Below, piece by piece: positions 24,774 through 32,727 of a stretch of 64,000 nucleotides of DNA (the first letter of the stretch is position 1; the number at the start of each line of letters is the position of its first letter). The DNA comes from Proteinivorax tanatarense (GTDB lineage: Bacteria > Bacillota > Proteinivoracia > Proteinivoracales > Proteinivoracaceae): positions 1,302,001-1,366,000 of the forward strand of contig NZ_CP158367.1 in assembly GCF_040267685.1 (NCBI RefSeq). Direction: 5' to 3'. The notes below the pieces were generated by a model. That model was not told where the DNA came from, did not search any database, and saw only the letters and a list, made by a program, of their open reading frames with translations. Both the position numbers and the translations under genes were made by a program.

Positions 24774-25821
24774 AAGCAAATGTTTTTTTGGAGTTAATAG
24801 CTGGAGAGATTGCGGCTTTCAATTGCAGGGTACAAAGGGGCTTATTGTTATCGATAAAAAAGTAAGAGATTTACACAAGCATAGGGTAGATAAGCTCCTT
24901 GGGGTTTTTAGCTCTGTAAAAGAAGTTATTGTAGATGAGGTAGAAAAACATAAAACTTTAAAATATGCTGAACTCATAACACAAAAAGCATTGGACTTTA
25001 ATTTAAACAGGAATGACTGGGTAATTGGAGTTGGAGGAGGTGCAACACTAGACTTAGCGGGTTTTTTTGCATCTATATATAAAAGGGGGGCTAACCTATG
25101 TTATCTACCCACTACAATTATTGCTCAAGTTGATAGTTCTTATGGTGGAAAAACTGCTGTGAATTTTCAAGGCTATAAAAACCAACTGGGAAGTTTTTAT
25201 CCAGCTAACATTATTGGAATAGATACCTCTCTTTTATCTACATTAAATAATAGGGAAGTATATAATGGTTTGGGCGAGATAATAAAATACATAATGTTGG
25301 AACCTAAAACATTTAAAGATGCTGATATTGATATCACTCCGCTGGTTAATGATGAAAGTTTAGATTTTGAAAAGATTATACCTTTTTGCTATCAAATCAA
25401 GATTAAATATGTAAATGATGACTATTATGATAAAGAAGGTAAAAGAATAGCACTAAACTTAGGTCATACTATCGGCCATGCTATAGAAAAACAAAGTGAA
25501 TATCCCCTTGGACATGGGCAGGCCGTTGCTATAGGCTTGCATTTTTCTGTTTATGTTGCTTATAGTAAAGGGAAACTAGAGCTTGATAAGGTGAAGTATT
25601 ACTATAAGCTTCTAAAAAGGATAATTCCTAATGTACCATATAAAAATTTAACAGAATACGTAACTATAAATTTAAAACAAGATAAAAAAGTTGAAAGAGA
25701 AAAAGTGTTATTTATTTATCCTGTAGAGTTAGGTTGGGAAAAAGAATGGATTAAAAATGAATCTTTAGTCCATTATTGGACTAAGTTTGCGGAGGTTAAT
25801 GGAAATGTTGACTATTTCTAA
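24766..25821 (+). CDS. aroB: 3-dehydroquinate synthase AroB
   Basis: AroB cyclises DAHP to 3-dehydroquinate using NAD and a divalent metal. The 351-residue protein has the NAD motif GVGGGATLDLAGFFAS, the TTIIAQVDSSYGGKTAVN block, GLGEIIKY, and metal-binding histidines in LGHTIGHAIEK and LGHGQAVAIG. Start ATG 24766 lies inside aroC with GGAG upstream. Its 3' end contains the ribosome site of aroA. Confidence 0.94.
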   Translation: MNKSKCFFGVNSWRDCGFQLQGTKGLIVIDKKVRDLHKHRVDKLLGVFSSVKEVIVDEVEKHKTLKYAELITQKALDFNLNRNDWVIGVGGGATLDLAGFFASIYKRGANLCYLPTTIIAQVDSSYGGKTAVNFQGYKNQLGSFYPANIIGIDTSLLSTLNNREVYNGLGEIIKYIMLEPKTFKDADIDITPLVNDESLDFEKIIPFCYQIKIKYVNDDYYDKEGKRIALNLGHTIGHAIEKQSEYPLGHGQAVAIGLHFSVYVAYSKGKLELDKVKYYYKLLKRIIPNVPYKNLTEYVTINLKQDKKVEREKVLFIYPVELGWEKEWIKNESLVHYWTKFAEVNGNVDYF

Positions 25822-27097
25822 AGGTTATGATGTTAAAAACGCAGAGTATATACCAGCTGGAGATAAATCTATAAGTCATAGAATTGCTATGTTGGCAGCT
25901 ATGAGTAAAGGTTCAGTTATGATCAGGAATTTTTCTCAAGCTAAAGATTGTGAAAGCACATTGAAATGTATTGAAGCATTGGGGTGTAGGATAGAACAGA
26001 AAAATGGATTAGTGGAGATATCTCAGGGTAAAACACCTGAAGGAAAAGTACTTTTAGATTGCGGCAATTCAGGAACTACTGCGAGGTTAATAGGGGTTGT
26101 TGCTTCTTTTTTAGGTATTGAATCAACTATTGTTGGAGATAATTCTTTGTCACAACGGCCAATGAATAGGGTTGTGGATCCATTACAAAAATTTGGTATT
26201 AACATTAAATCTAGGAAAGGTAAGCTTCCTATAGAGGTAATACCTTGTAATAACTTATCAGCAAACTTTAATTTTGATATGGAAATAGCCAGTGCTCAAG
26301 TTAAGTCTGCTATGCTCTTGGCAGGACTTTTTAATAAAGGGCGTCTAACTATAACCCAGCCCGCTCAATCAAGAGATCATACAGAAGTTATGCTAAAGAA
26401 CTATGGAGTGGATTTAGACGTTCAGAATTCATATATTATTATGGAAGGGGTCCAAATTCCAGAAGTTAGTGGCGAATATGAAGTTTGTGGTGATTTTTCT
26501 TCAGCAGCTTTTATGATTGCTGCCGCATTAGTTAGAGGGTTTGAGTTAACCATTAAAAGAGTAGGCCTAAATCCAACTAGAGTGGGTTTTTTAGATATTT
26601 TAACAAAGATGGGCGCAAAAATTGAGCGGTATAATGTAAAAAAGGTTGATGGTGAATTAACTGGAAATATTAAAGTTTTTCCTTCAAAATTAGTGGGAGT
26701 TACAGTTTCTAAAGAACTAGTAGCTAACGCTATAGATGAGCTTCCACTGGTTGCAGTATTAGGAGCATTTGCTGAAGGTACTACAAAAGTCATTGATGCA
26801 AAAGAGTTGAGGTATAAAGAAAGTGATAGGATTAAAAGCACTGTAACTAACCTATCTAAGCTAGGTGCAGATATTGAGGAGATAGGTGATGGATTTACTG
26901 TAAAGGGCATAACACAGTTAAAGGGAACTACACTGAACTGCCATAAAGACCATAGAATTATCATGTCAATGGCTGTGGCGGCGCTGGGAAGTCTGGGGGA
27001 AACTAAAATAGAAGATTCTAAATGGGTAAATATATCAAACTCACAGTTTTTTGAGGAGCTTAAAAAGATGGTGCCAGGTTCTGTAACAAAAGCTTAA
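25805..27097 (+). CDS. aroA: 3-phosphoshikimate 1-carboxyvinyltransferase AroA (EPSP synthase)
   Basis: AroA joins PEP and shikimate-3-phosphate, the step before chorismate synthase. Motifs: PAGDKSISHRIAMLAAM, LDCGNSGTTARL, SLSQRPMNRVVDPL, KESDRIKSTV and CHKDHRIIMSMAVAALG. The frame opens at 25787 and has ATGs at 25799 and 25805. GGAGGT at 25791-25796 is only 2 bases before the first ATG, so ATG 25805 (430 residues, MLTISKGYDV) is preferred. It ends the aro operon; the other shikimate genes (aroF, aroD, aroE, aroK) are not in the window. Confidence 0.94.
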   Translation: MLTISKGYDVKNAEYIPAGDKSISHRIAMLAAMSKGSVMIRNFSQAKDCESTLKCIEALGCRIEQKNGLVEISQGKTPEGKVLLDCGNSGTTARLIGVVASFLGIESTIVGDNSLSQRPMNRVVDPLQKFGINIKSRKGKLPIEVIPCNNLSANFNFDMEIASAQVKSAMLLAGLFNKGRLTITQPAQSRDHTEVMLKNYGVDLDVQNSYIIMEGVQIPEVSGEYEVCGDFSSAAFMIAAALVRGFELTIKRVGLNPTRVGFLDILTKMGAKIERYNVKKVDGELTGNIKVFPSKLVGVTVSKELVANAIDELPLVAVLGAFAEGTTKVIDAKELRYKESDRIKSTVTNLSKLGADIEEIGDGFTVKGITQLKGTTLNCHKDHRIIMSMAVAALGSLGETKIEDSKWVNISNSQFFEELKKMVPGSVTKA

Positions 27098-27176
27098 ACA
27101 CCTTAATTTATTTTTTGGTAGTCTGTATATTAAACAGCTTATCATTAAATAATAAAACTAAGGTGGTGCTCTTTAC

Positions 27177-27464
27177 ATGAAAAAGTTACAACTACAAAAG
27201 AAGCTTTTACAAAAGGGTGAAGAAATTTCCCACCAAATGGAGAAATATAATATTGCGGAGTATATAAGTATTTTAAACAATCCCAAAAGATATTTAATGA
27301 TAAATTTTTTAGCTGGACTAGCCAGAGGCTTTGGGATAGCAGTGGGCTTCACGATATTAGGAGCAGTGGTTGTTTACTTTTTACAAAGAGTTATGTTGCT
27401 AAATTTGCCAGTAATTGGTGATTTTATAGCAGAAATCGTAAAACTAGTCCAGCAAAACATGTAG
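27177..27464 (+). CDS. DUF5665 family small membrane protein
   Basis: This is a 95-residue protein with a basic N-terminal half and one or two hydrophobic segments (about 40-65). The stretch YISILNNPKRYLMINFLAGLARGFG is characteristic of DUF5665 proteins of Clostridia, whose function is unknown. ATG 27177 follows AAGGTGGTG. It sits 10 bases before the DksA-like gene and may be co-transcribed with it. Confidence 0.75.
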   Translation: MKKLQLQKKLLQKGEEISHQMEKYNIAEYISILNNPKRYLMINFLAGLARGFGIAVGFTILGAVVVYFLQRVMLLNLPVIGDFIAEIVKLVQQNM

Positions 27465-27473
27465 GAGGAAAAT

Positions 27474-27851
27474 ATGAAAGATCAAAGGGATAGTCATTTG
27501 AAAAAAAAGTTGTTAAAGTTAAAGCGGGATTTAGAGACAAGCTATATACAACAAAATAGTTCTTTGCGTGAGCAAACCCAAGATCTATCAACATATGATA
27601 ATCATCCTGGTGAGTTAGCTTCTGAGCTATATGAAAAAGAAAAGGACTTAGGTCTAAAGGATAATAGCGACGCAGAAATAAAAAAAATAGATGATGCTTT
27701 GGAAAAAATTGACCTAGGTAAGTATGGGGTATGTGATATATGTGGTAGTACTATAGAGAACCAAAGATTAGACGCCATACCATATACTACTGTTTGTGCT
27801 CATTGTAGTAAAGCAAAGTCAAAAAAGCATTTAGATTCTTCGCGATACTAG
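27474..27851 (+). CDS. TraR/DksA-type C4 zinc finger protein (YlyA/YteA-like)
   Basis: This 125-residue protein has an N-terminal helical part containing TYDNHPGELASELYEKEKDLGL (about 42-64), typical of the Gram-positive YteA/YlyA branch. It ends with a C4 zinc finger (CDICG...VCAHCSK). DksA-like proteins bind the RNA polymerase secondary channel; the Gram-positive members are poorly studied. The gene precedes lspA, as ylyA does in B. subtilis. It starts at ATG 27474 after GTAGGAGG and ends in a strong terminator. Confidence 0.85.
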   Translation: MKDQRDSHLKKKLLKLKRDLETSYIQQNSSLREQTQDLSTYDNHPGELASELYEKEKDLGLKDNSDAEIKKIDDALEKIDLGKYGVCDICGSTIENQRLDAIPYTTVCAHCSKAKSKKHLDSSRY

Positions 27852-27876
27852 TCACCTGTGTGAGGTGACTTTTTGT
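27850..27876 (+). terminator. Terminator after the DksA-like gene
   Basis: AGTCACCT (27850-27857) pairs perfectly with AGGTGACT (27863-27870) over a 5-base loop, followed by five T residues. Confidence 0.9.
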
Positions 27877-27880
27877 TTTA

Positions 27881-27909
27881 TAGACAAACCCCCTTCATTT
27901 TGGTAAAAT
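27881..27909 (+). promoter_or_regulatory. SigA promoter of lspA-rluD
   Basis: TAGACA (27881-27886), 17 bases, then TAAAAT (27904-27909) preceded by TGG (extended -10). It lies between the upstream terminator and lspA. Confidence 0.6.
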
Positions 27910-27943
27910 GTCTTTGTTACATAATTTTAAATTAGGGGGAAAT

Positions 27944-28408
27944 ATGATGCTTTATCCAGCAATTATTTTAATAATCATAGCCATTGACCAAATAACTAAG
28001 TTGTTAGCTTATAATTTAATGGATATGAGACAGAGTATCCCTATAATAGAAAATTTTTTGCATTTGACTTTGTGGACTAACCCAGGAGCAGCTTTTGGGA
28101 TCCTAGCACATCAAAGGTTATTTTTTATAGTGGTTACTATTCTCGTTACAGTTGTGTTGGGTTACTATATATACAAGCTTCCTCAAGAGAAATGGTTCCT
28201 AAAACTGGCCTTCTCTTTGCAAATTGGTGGGGCGATAGGTAACTTAATAGATAGAATTTATTTAGGCGAGGTTATAGACTTTATAGACTTTAAAATATGG
28301 TCTCCAATTTTTAATGTGGCAGATATAGCGATAGTAGTTGGGGTTGCACTGTTTGCATTAGATGTTATAGTTTTTGATACTATTAACGATAAGAAAGAAG
28401 AGGACTGA
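27944..28408 (+). CDS. lspA: Lipoprotein signal peptidase LspA
   Basis: LspA is the membrane aspartic protease that removes signal peptides from prolipoproteins (signal peptidase II). Four hydrophobic segments are visible, with the catalytic regions GNLIDRIYLGEVIDFIDF and FNVADIAIVVG (Asp pair) and the NPGAAFGIL motif. The frame opens at 27908, but AGGGGG at 27934-27939 points to ATG 27944 or the adjacent ATG 27947 (about 154 residues). It is followed by rluD, as in B. subtilis lspA-ylyB. Confidence 0.95.
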   Translation: MMLYPAIILIIIAIDQITKLLAYNLMDMRQSIPIIENFLHLTLWTNPGAAFGILAHQRLFFIVVTILVTVVLGYYIYKLPQEKWFLKLAFSLQIGGAIGNLIDRIYLGEVIDFIDFKIWSPIFNVADIAIVVGVALFALDVIVFDTINDKKEED

Positions 28409-28412
28409 TTTT

Positions 28413-29330
28413 TTGCAAAAGGAAAAACATTTTACTTGTCAACAATGTGGAATTAGAGTGGATGTTTTTTTGGTTGAAAAAACAGGCTTGTCTCGATCTC
28501 AAATAAAAAAACTAATCCAAGATGGAAACTTAATAGTGGATGGAAAAAAAGTGATGAAATCTAGTTTAAAGTTAAAAGAAGAACAAAAAATTACTCTTCT
28601 AATACCAGAGCCTAAACAAACTAGCATAGAACCAGAAAACATTCCTTTAAACATAATTTATGAAGATACAGATATTTGTGTTGTTAATAAACCACAAGAT
28701 ATGGTAGTGCACCCGGCCCCAGGACATTATTCTGGGACCTTAGTAAATGGATTACTGTATCACTTAGGTGACTTATCATCAATTGGTGGTGTAAAAAGAC
28801 CAGGAGTGGTACATAGGTTAGATAAAGACACTTCCGGCTTGCTCGTGGTGGCAAAAAATGATAATGCCCATGAAGATTTATCAAACCAGATGGCAGAAAG
28901 ACTAACAAAAAAAATATATTGGGCAATTGTAGAGGGGGTTGTAAAAAGAGAGGAAGGAGTGATTAGCGCACCAGTAGGTCGCAATCCTAAAGACCGAAAG
29001 CAAATGGTTGTGATTCGGAACTCAACTAGTAGAGAAGCAACTACATATTATAAAGTTGTAAAAAGATTTAAAGAGCACACTCTTTTAGAATTTGATTTAA
29101 TAACTGGAAGAACACATCAAATTAGAGTCCATTCAAAATTTATCGGTCATCCTATAGTGGGTGATTTAACTTATGGTTTTAAAAGACAAAAATTTAATAC
29201 TTCAGGACAGATTCTCCATGCGAAAAAATTGGGCTTTTATCATCCTGTCACCAAAAAGTGGATGAACTTTACAAGCCCTATACCTGCACAATTCACAAAT
29301 GTGTTAAAGAAACTTATTGTCATGAATTAA
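28413..29330 (+). CDS. rluD: RluA/RluD family rRNA pseudouridine synthase
   Basis: The protein has an N-terminal S4 domain (RVDVFLVEKTGLSRSQIKKLIQDG) and a pseudouridine synthase domain with the catalytic Asp in GVVHRLDKDTSGLLVVAKN, plus the C-terminal LITGRTHQIRVH motif. It is the YlyB/RluD type, acting on 23S rRNA. No ATG lies at the right place. The frame opens at 28374 inside lspA; TTG 28413, after AAGAGGA, gives a 305-residue protein of family size and is chosen. The exact target uridine cannot be told from sequence. Confidence 0.92.
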   Translation: MQKEKHFTCQQCGIRVDVFLVEKTGLSRSQIKKLIQDGNLIVDGKKVMKSSLKLKEEQKITLLIPEPKQTSIEPENIPLNIIYEDTDICVVNKPQDMVVHPAPGHYSGTLVNGLLYHLGDLSSIGGVKRPGVVHRLDKDTSGLLVVAKNDNAHEDLSNQMAERLTKKIYWAIVEGVVKREEGVISAPVGRNPKDRKQMVVIRNSTSREATTYYKVVKRFKEHTLLEFDLITGRTHQIRVHSKFIGHPIVGDLTYGFKRQKFNTSGQILHAKKLGFYHPVTKKWMNFTSPIPAQFTNVLKKLIVMN

Positions 29331-29350
29331 AACTTGTGTTATTATCTATT

Positions 29351-29456
29351 AGAAGCCTTTAAACTAATCCGAGAGATTAGTAAGGAGTAACCTCAAAATA
29401 ACGGTAAAACTTCTTGCTAATTTTGCGTGCGCAAAATGGACAAGAAGTTTTTTTAT
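29351..29456 (+). promoter_or_regulatory. PyrR-dependent attenuator upstream of uraA
   Basis: The hairpin ACTAAT-CCGAGAG-ATTAGT (29363-29381) carries the CnGnGAG loop that PyrR binds with UMP, extended by CCTT/AAGG after a 5' bulge as in known PyrR sites. It is followed by a terminator: AACTTCTTG (29409-29417) pairs with CAAGAAGTT (29441-29449) with a run of seven T residues. AGAAG at 29351 can pair with CTTCT of the terminator's 5' arm, giving an antiterminator. Low UMP should allow readthrough into the uracil permease gene (known mechanism). Confidence 0.85.
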
Positions 29457-29485
29457 ACCATTGAAGTTTCAATTTATAAGGTTAC

Positions 29486-29530
29486 TTCTTTAAACTGAGA
29501 CGGAGAGCTCAGAAAAGGAGGGTATCCTCC
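29486..29530 (+). promoter_or_regulatory. Second PyrR-type hairpin and GGAGG hairpin before uraA
   Basis: CTGAG-ACGGAGAG-CTCAG (29495-29512) again carries a CnGnGAG loop, flanked by CTTTAAACT and AAGGAG just as the first site is. It is followed by GGAGG-GTAT-CCTCC (29517-29530) without a T run. It may act on translation, or be a leftover of a second attenuator. The uraA ribosome site GAGGAGG lies 28 bases further on. Confidence 0.55.
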
Positions 29531-29571
29531 ACACCTACTTAAGGGCTAAAACAAATTTGAGGAGGACAACA

Positions 29572-30798
29572 ATGAAAAATCATAATTTATCGGCTTGGCA
29601 GATGCTGCCACTATCAATTCAGCATATTTTTGCTATGTTTGGTGCAACGATTTTAGTTCCAGCTTTGACTGGGCTTGATATGGGAGTCGCTCTTTTTACT
29701 TCAGCTTTGGGAACTTTACTATTTCATTTTATTACCAAGGGGCAGGTGCCCGCATATTTAGGGTCTTCTTTTGCATTTATTTATCCTATACAGCAACTAT
29801 CTTCTGCATATTCTCCGGCAGTTGCTTTAGGAGGAACGGCGGTAGCGGGTGTTATGTATTTAGCTGTTTCCACTTTAATAAAAATTATAGGTACAGATTT
29901 TTTAAAAAAAATTTTACCACCTGTTGTTGTAGGACCTGTTATAATGACGATAGGGCTATCGTTGGCACCAGTTGCAAAAGATATGGCGACATCACATACA
30001 CCTACCGCAGTTTTTACATTGCTTATAGCCATAATGTTAACATCTTTTGGCAAAGGGTTCTTGAAGGTTATTCCATTATTGTTAGCAATAATAGGGGGGT
30101 ATCTTTTTGCCATAGGATATCAGTGGCTGGCACCTATTGAACTGTTTGGGGTAACATTATTATCATCAACTAACATAATAGATTTTTCAGCCGTAGCTTC
30201 TAGTAGCTGGGTTCCTACCTTACCTAACTTTACCACCCCAAAATTTGAATTTAGTGCAATGATTTATATGATTCCTTTTGTACTCGTTACTTTGGTAGAA
30301 CACCTAGGGGATATATTGGCTATAGGTAAAACAATAGATAAGGACTTAGTTAAAGAGCCTGGTTTACCTAGAACTTTAGCCGGTGATGGAGTAGCAACCT
30401 TGTTTGCATCCTTTTTGGGAGGACCACCAAATACCACATATGGGGAAAATATTGGCGTTTTAGCTATAACAAAGGTTAAAGACCCAAAAGTAATTCAAGT
30501 CGCCGCCATGATAGTTATTTTTTTAAGTGTAAACCCTAAGTTTGTAGCTCTATTGGGTACAATTCCAGAAGCGGTAATGGGCGGGATTGTAATACTACTT
30601 TTTGGAATGATAGCGTCGGTTGGAATTAGAACTCTAGTAGAAAACAAAGTAGATTTAGCAAATACAAGGAATCTTGTGATAGTTTCAACTATTTTAATAC
30701 TAGGAATTAGTGGTATAAGTGTCTGGAATTTTGAAGGAATGGGACTAGCTGCATTAGTTGGTATTGCTTTAAACGTATTGTTGCCAGATTTTAATTAA
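29572..30798 (+). CDS. uraA: Uracil permease (NCS2 family; UraA/PyrP)
   Basis: This is an NCS2 nucleobase:cation symporter of 408 residues with about 12-14 membrane segments. Recognisable regions are QHIFAMFGATILVPALTG near the N-terminus, the VEHLGDILAIGKTI block, and GGPPNTTYGENIGVLAITKV, the family signature. The PyrR-type leader points to uracil rather than xanthine as substrate. TTG 29557 opens the frame, but ATG 29572 is 7 bases after GAGGAGG. In B. subtilis the equivalent spot holds the whole pyrR-pyrP-pyrB... operon; only the permease is here. Confidence 0.94.
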   Translation: MKNHNLSAWQMLPLSIQHIFAMFGATILVPALTGLDMGVALFTSALGTLLFHFITKGQVPAYLGSSFAFIYPIQQLSSAYSPAVALGGTAVAGVMYLAVSTLIKIIGTDFLKKILPPVVVGPVIMTIGLSLAPVAKDMATSHTPTAVFTLLIAIMLTSFGKGFLKVIPLLLAIIGGYLFAIGYQWLAPIELFGVTLLSSTNIIDFSAVASSSWVPTLPNFTTPKFEFSAMIYMIPFVLVTLVEHLGDILAIGKTIDKDLVKEPGLPRTLAGDGVATLFASFLGGPPNTTYGENIGVLAITKVKDPKVIQVAAMIVIFLSVNPKFVALLGTIPEAVMGGIVILLFGMIASVGIRTLVENKVDLANTRNLVIVSTILILGISGISVWNFEGMGLAALVGIALNVLLPDFN

Positions 30799-30800
30799 AA

Positions 30801-30840
30801 AATGGGATGTCTCAAATTTATCATTTGGGACATCCCATTT
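30801..30840. terminator. Bidirectional terminator between uraA and rqcH
   Basis: A 17-bp near-perfect stem (30801-30817 with 30823-30839, core ATGGGATGTCTCAAA). The T run is good on the minus strand, serving rqcH, and weaker on the plus strand, serving uraA. Confidence 0.85.
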
Positions 30841-30858
30841 ATGTTTATGATTGCCATG

Positions 30859-32595
30859 TTACTTTGGTTGTAGATTTTTAATTGTGTTTGCCTCAGGAGT
30901 TACAAATACAGTTGTATAATTATCATATATAACCATACCAGGCTTTGCTTTTTTGGGTTTTCTTACATTTTTGATTTCTGTATAATCTACCTCTACATTC
31001 CCTGAGTGCTTTGCTTTGCTGTAGTAAGCAGCTAGCATTGCAGCTTCTTCAATAGTTTTTTGAGGTATTATTTTTTCATTTCGCACAACCACATGGCTTC
31101 CAGCAATATTTTTTGTGTGAAACCATAAGTCGTTAGGGTTAGCCATTTTTAAGGTGAGGGTATCATTTTGTTTATTGTTTTTACCTACATAAATGCTGAT
31201 ATTGTCCGACGACACAAATTTCATTGGTTTACTGCTTTCAGTTTCTTTTTTAGCGCTTTTTCCCTTATCTTTACTTGATAGATACCCCATTTTATTTAGC
31301 TCTTGTTTAATCTCCATCAATTCACTTAGTCCAGAAATATCTATACTATATTTTACGGAATTCAAGTAGTTTAAATCATTTTCACACTCTTGAATATTTG
31401 ATTTTATTATTTCAATTCCCCGCTTTGCTTTGGCATATTTTTTAAAGTATCTTTGACTATTTTCGTTAGGTGTTAGGCTTGCCTTTAGAGGGATTTTTAT
31501 ATAAGTATTGTCATAATAGTTGTATAGGGTTACTGTTTTTAACCCCTTTTTCAATGTGTGCATATTAGCAGTTATTAGTTCGCCGTAAAGTTTGTATTTT
31601 TCCCCTTTTTCATTCTTAACTAAGTCTTTTTTTAAACTCTTTAACTTTTTATTTAACTTTTTAATTTGAGAACTTATGCTTTTTGATAGTGTAAAGTGAA
31701 GTTTTTGCACTTCTTCTTGTTTACTTTTATGTGTATAAAAAGTATCTATAGCTTCATTAAGGGTAGGTTTGGTTTTAGTTTTGAGGTTAAGGTGTTCTAA
31801 ATTAAAAAGATAAAAATCAACTAAATTATCTTCATCGTAAAAAATTGATGGATTACACTGTGGAGTGTAGATTAAAGAATACAGTAAGTTATATATTTTT
31901 TCCCAAGTATGGTCGCTAACTTCCCCTACTTTAGCGTTAACATCTTTAAAAACTTTGTATACTACTTCTTTTGCTAGTTTCGGACTAACCATGTTAACAT
32001 TTTGAAAGAGAAACTTATCCAGAAAATGATTTGAACTACTTACGGCTATTAGTTTCAAATCAGAAATATTATCACCTTGGAGGGTGATTTTATTTTGTCT
32101 TGGTGGAGGGGTGTATGGGATATTAGGTGCTATTTCTCTTTGGCTATTTGAACTAGAGTTTAAAATTTTTAGCGCTCCCAAAATGATATTTGTATCTTTA
32201 TCGTAAAACAATAGATTGCTATGCTTTCCCATTATTTCCAACGACAATACCCAGTTGCTTAGATGTCCATTGGGATGCCTACCCTGAATATTAAAGTTGA
32301 TGATTCGTTCATTTTCTATTGCTTCAACAGATACTATCCTAGCTGAAGCTAAATACTTTCTTAATAGCATGCAGAACTTTGGAGGTGTTATGGGGTTTAT
32401 AAAACTTTGGTTAGAAATTCTTGTATGGCAAGAATCAGGCGAAGCATCCAGCAAAATACTATGGTTTTTTCCTGGTTTACGTACTGTCACGATAACAGTG
32501 TGTTTTTTAGGTTGGGTAATTTTATCAATCCGAGCATTATAAAGTGTTTTATTATACTCCCATGCTAAAGCATGGGTACATAGTGAGTCAAACAT
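30859..32595 (-). CDS. rqcH: Ribosome quality control protein RqcH (NEMF/Rqc2/FbpA family)
   Basis: RqcH binds tRNA-Ala on stalled 50S subunits and adds C-terminal alanine tails that mark nascent chains for degradation. The 578-residue protein has the NFACT-N domain at the start (MFDSLCTHALAWEYN...LLRKYLASARI), helical HhH and coiled-coil parts (about 290-430), and the NFACT-R domain near the C-terminus (DLWFHTKNIAGSHVVVRNE, AAYYSKAKHSGNVEVDYTEI). It is often named fibronectin-binding protein. ATG at 32595 has AAAGGAGG upstream on the minus strand. It is divergent from the ATPase gene, as yloA/yloB are neighbours in B. subtilis. Confidence 0.95.
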   Translation of the reverse strand: MFDSLCTHALAWEYNKTLYNARIDKITQPKKHTVIVTVRKPGKNHSILLDASPDSCHTRISNQSFINPITPPKFCMLLRKYLASARIVSVEAIENERIINFNIQGRHPNGHLSNWVLSLEIMGKHSNLLFYDKDTNIILGALKILNSSSNSQREIAPNIPYTPPPRQNKITLQGDNISDLKLIAVSSSNHFLDKFLFQNVNMVSPKLAKEVVYKVFKDVNAKVGEVSDHTWEKIYNLLYSLIYTPQCNPSIFYDEDNLVDFYLFNLEHLNLKTKTKPTLNEAIDTFYTHKSKQEEVQKLHFTLSKSISSQIKKLNKKLKSLKKDLVKNEKGEKYKLYGELITANMHTLKKGLKTVTLYNYYDNTYIKIPLKASLTPNENSQRYFKKYAKAKRGIEIIKSNIQECENDLNYLNSVKYSIDISGLSELMEIKQELNKMGYLSSKDKGKSAKKETESSKPMKFVSSDNISIYVGKNNKQNDTLTLKMANPNDLWFHTKNIAGSHVVVRNEKIIPQKTIEEAAMLAAYYSKAKHSGNVEVDYTEIKNVRKPKKAKPGMVIYDNYTTVFVTPEANTIKNLQPK

Positions 32596-32617
32596 AATTC
32601 TAGCCTCCTTTAACCTT

Positions 32618-32646
32618 AGTTTAGCTTATACTATATTTGTAGTCAA
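32618..32646 (-). promoter_or_regulatory. Candidate promoter of rqcH
   Basis: On the minus strand TTGACT (32646-32641), 17 bases, then TAAACT (32623-32618), about 25 bases before the rqcH start. Confidence 0.4.
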
Positions 32647-32727
32647 AACCTAACAGTCATTTTTTATAAATTAAAACATAAAATTCTATAGTAGATAATT
32701 GATTACATTATTGAAGGAGGTGTGGGT

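Noticed and set aside
26422-26964. 180-residue minus-strand frame inside aroA
   Set aside because: Antisense to conserved EPSP synthase sequence, Ser/Pro/Thr-rich composition typical of shadow frames, no start signals.
29517-29530. GGAGG-CCTCC hairpin before uraA as a terminator
   Set aside because: No T run follows, and the stem is only 5 bp; a role in translation is at most possible.
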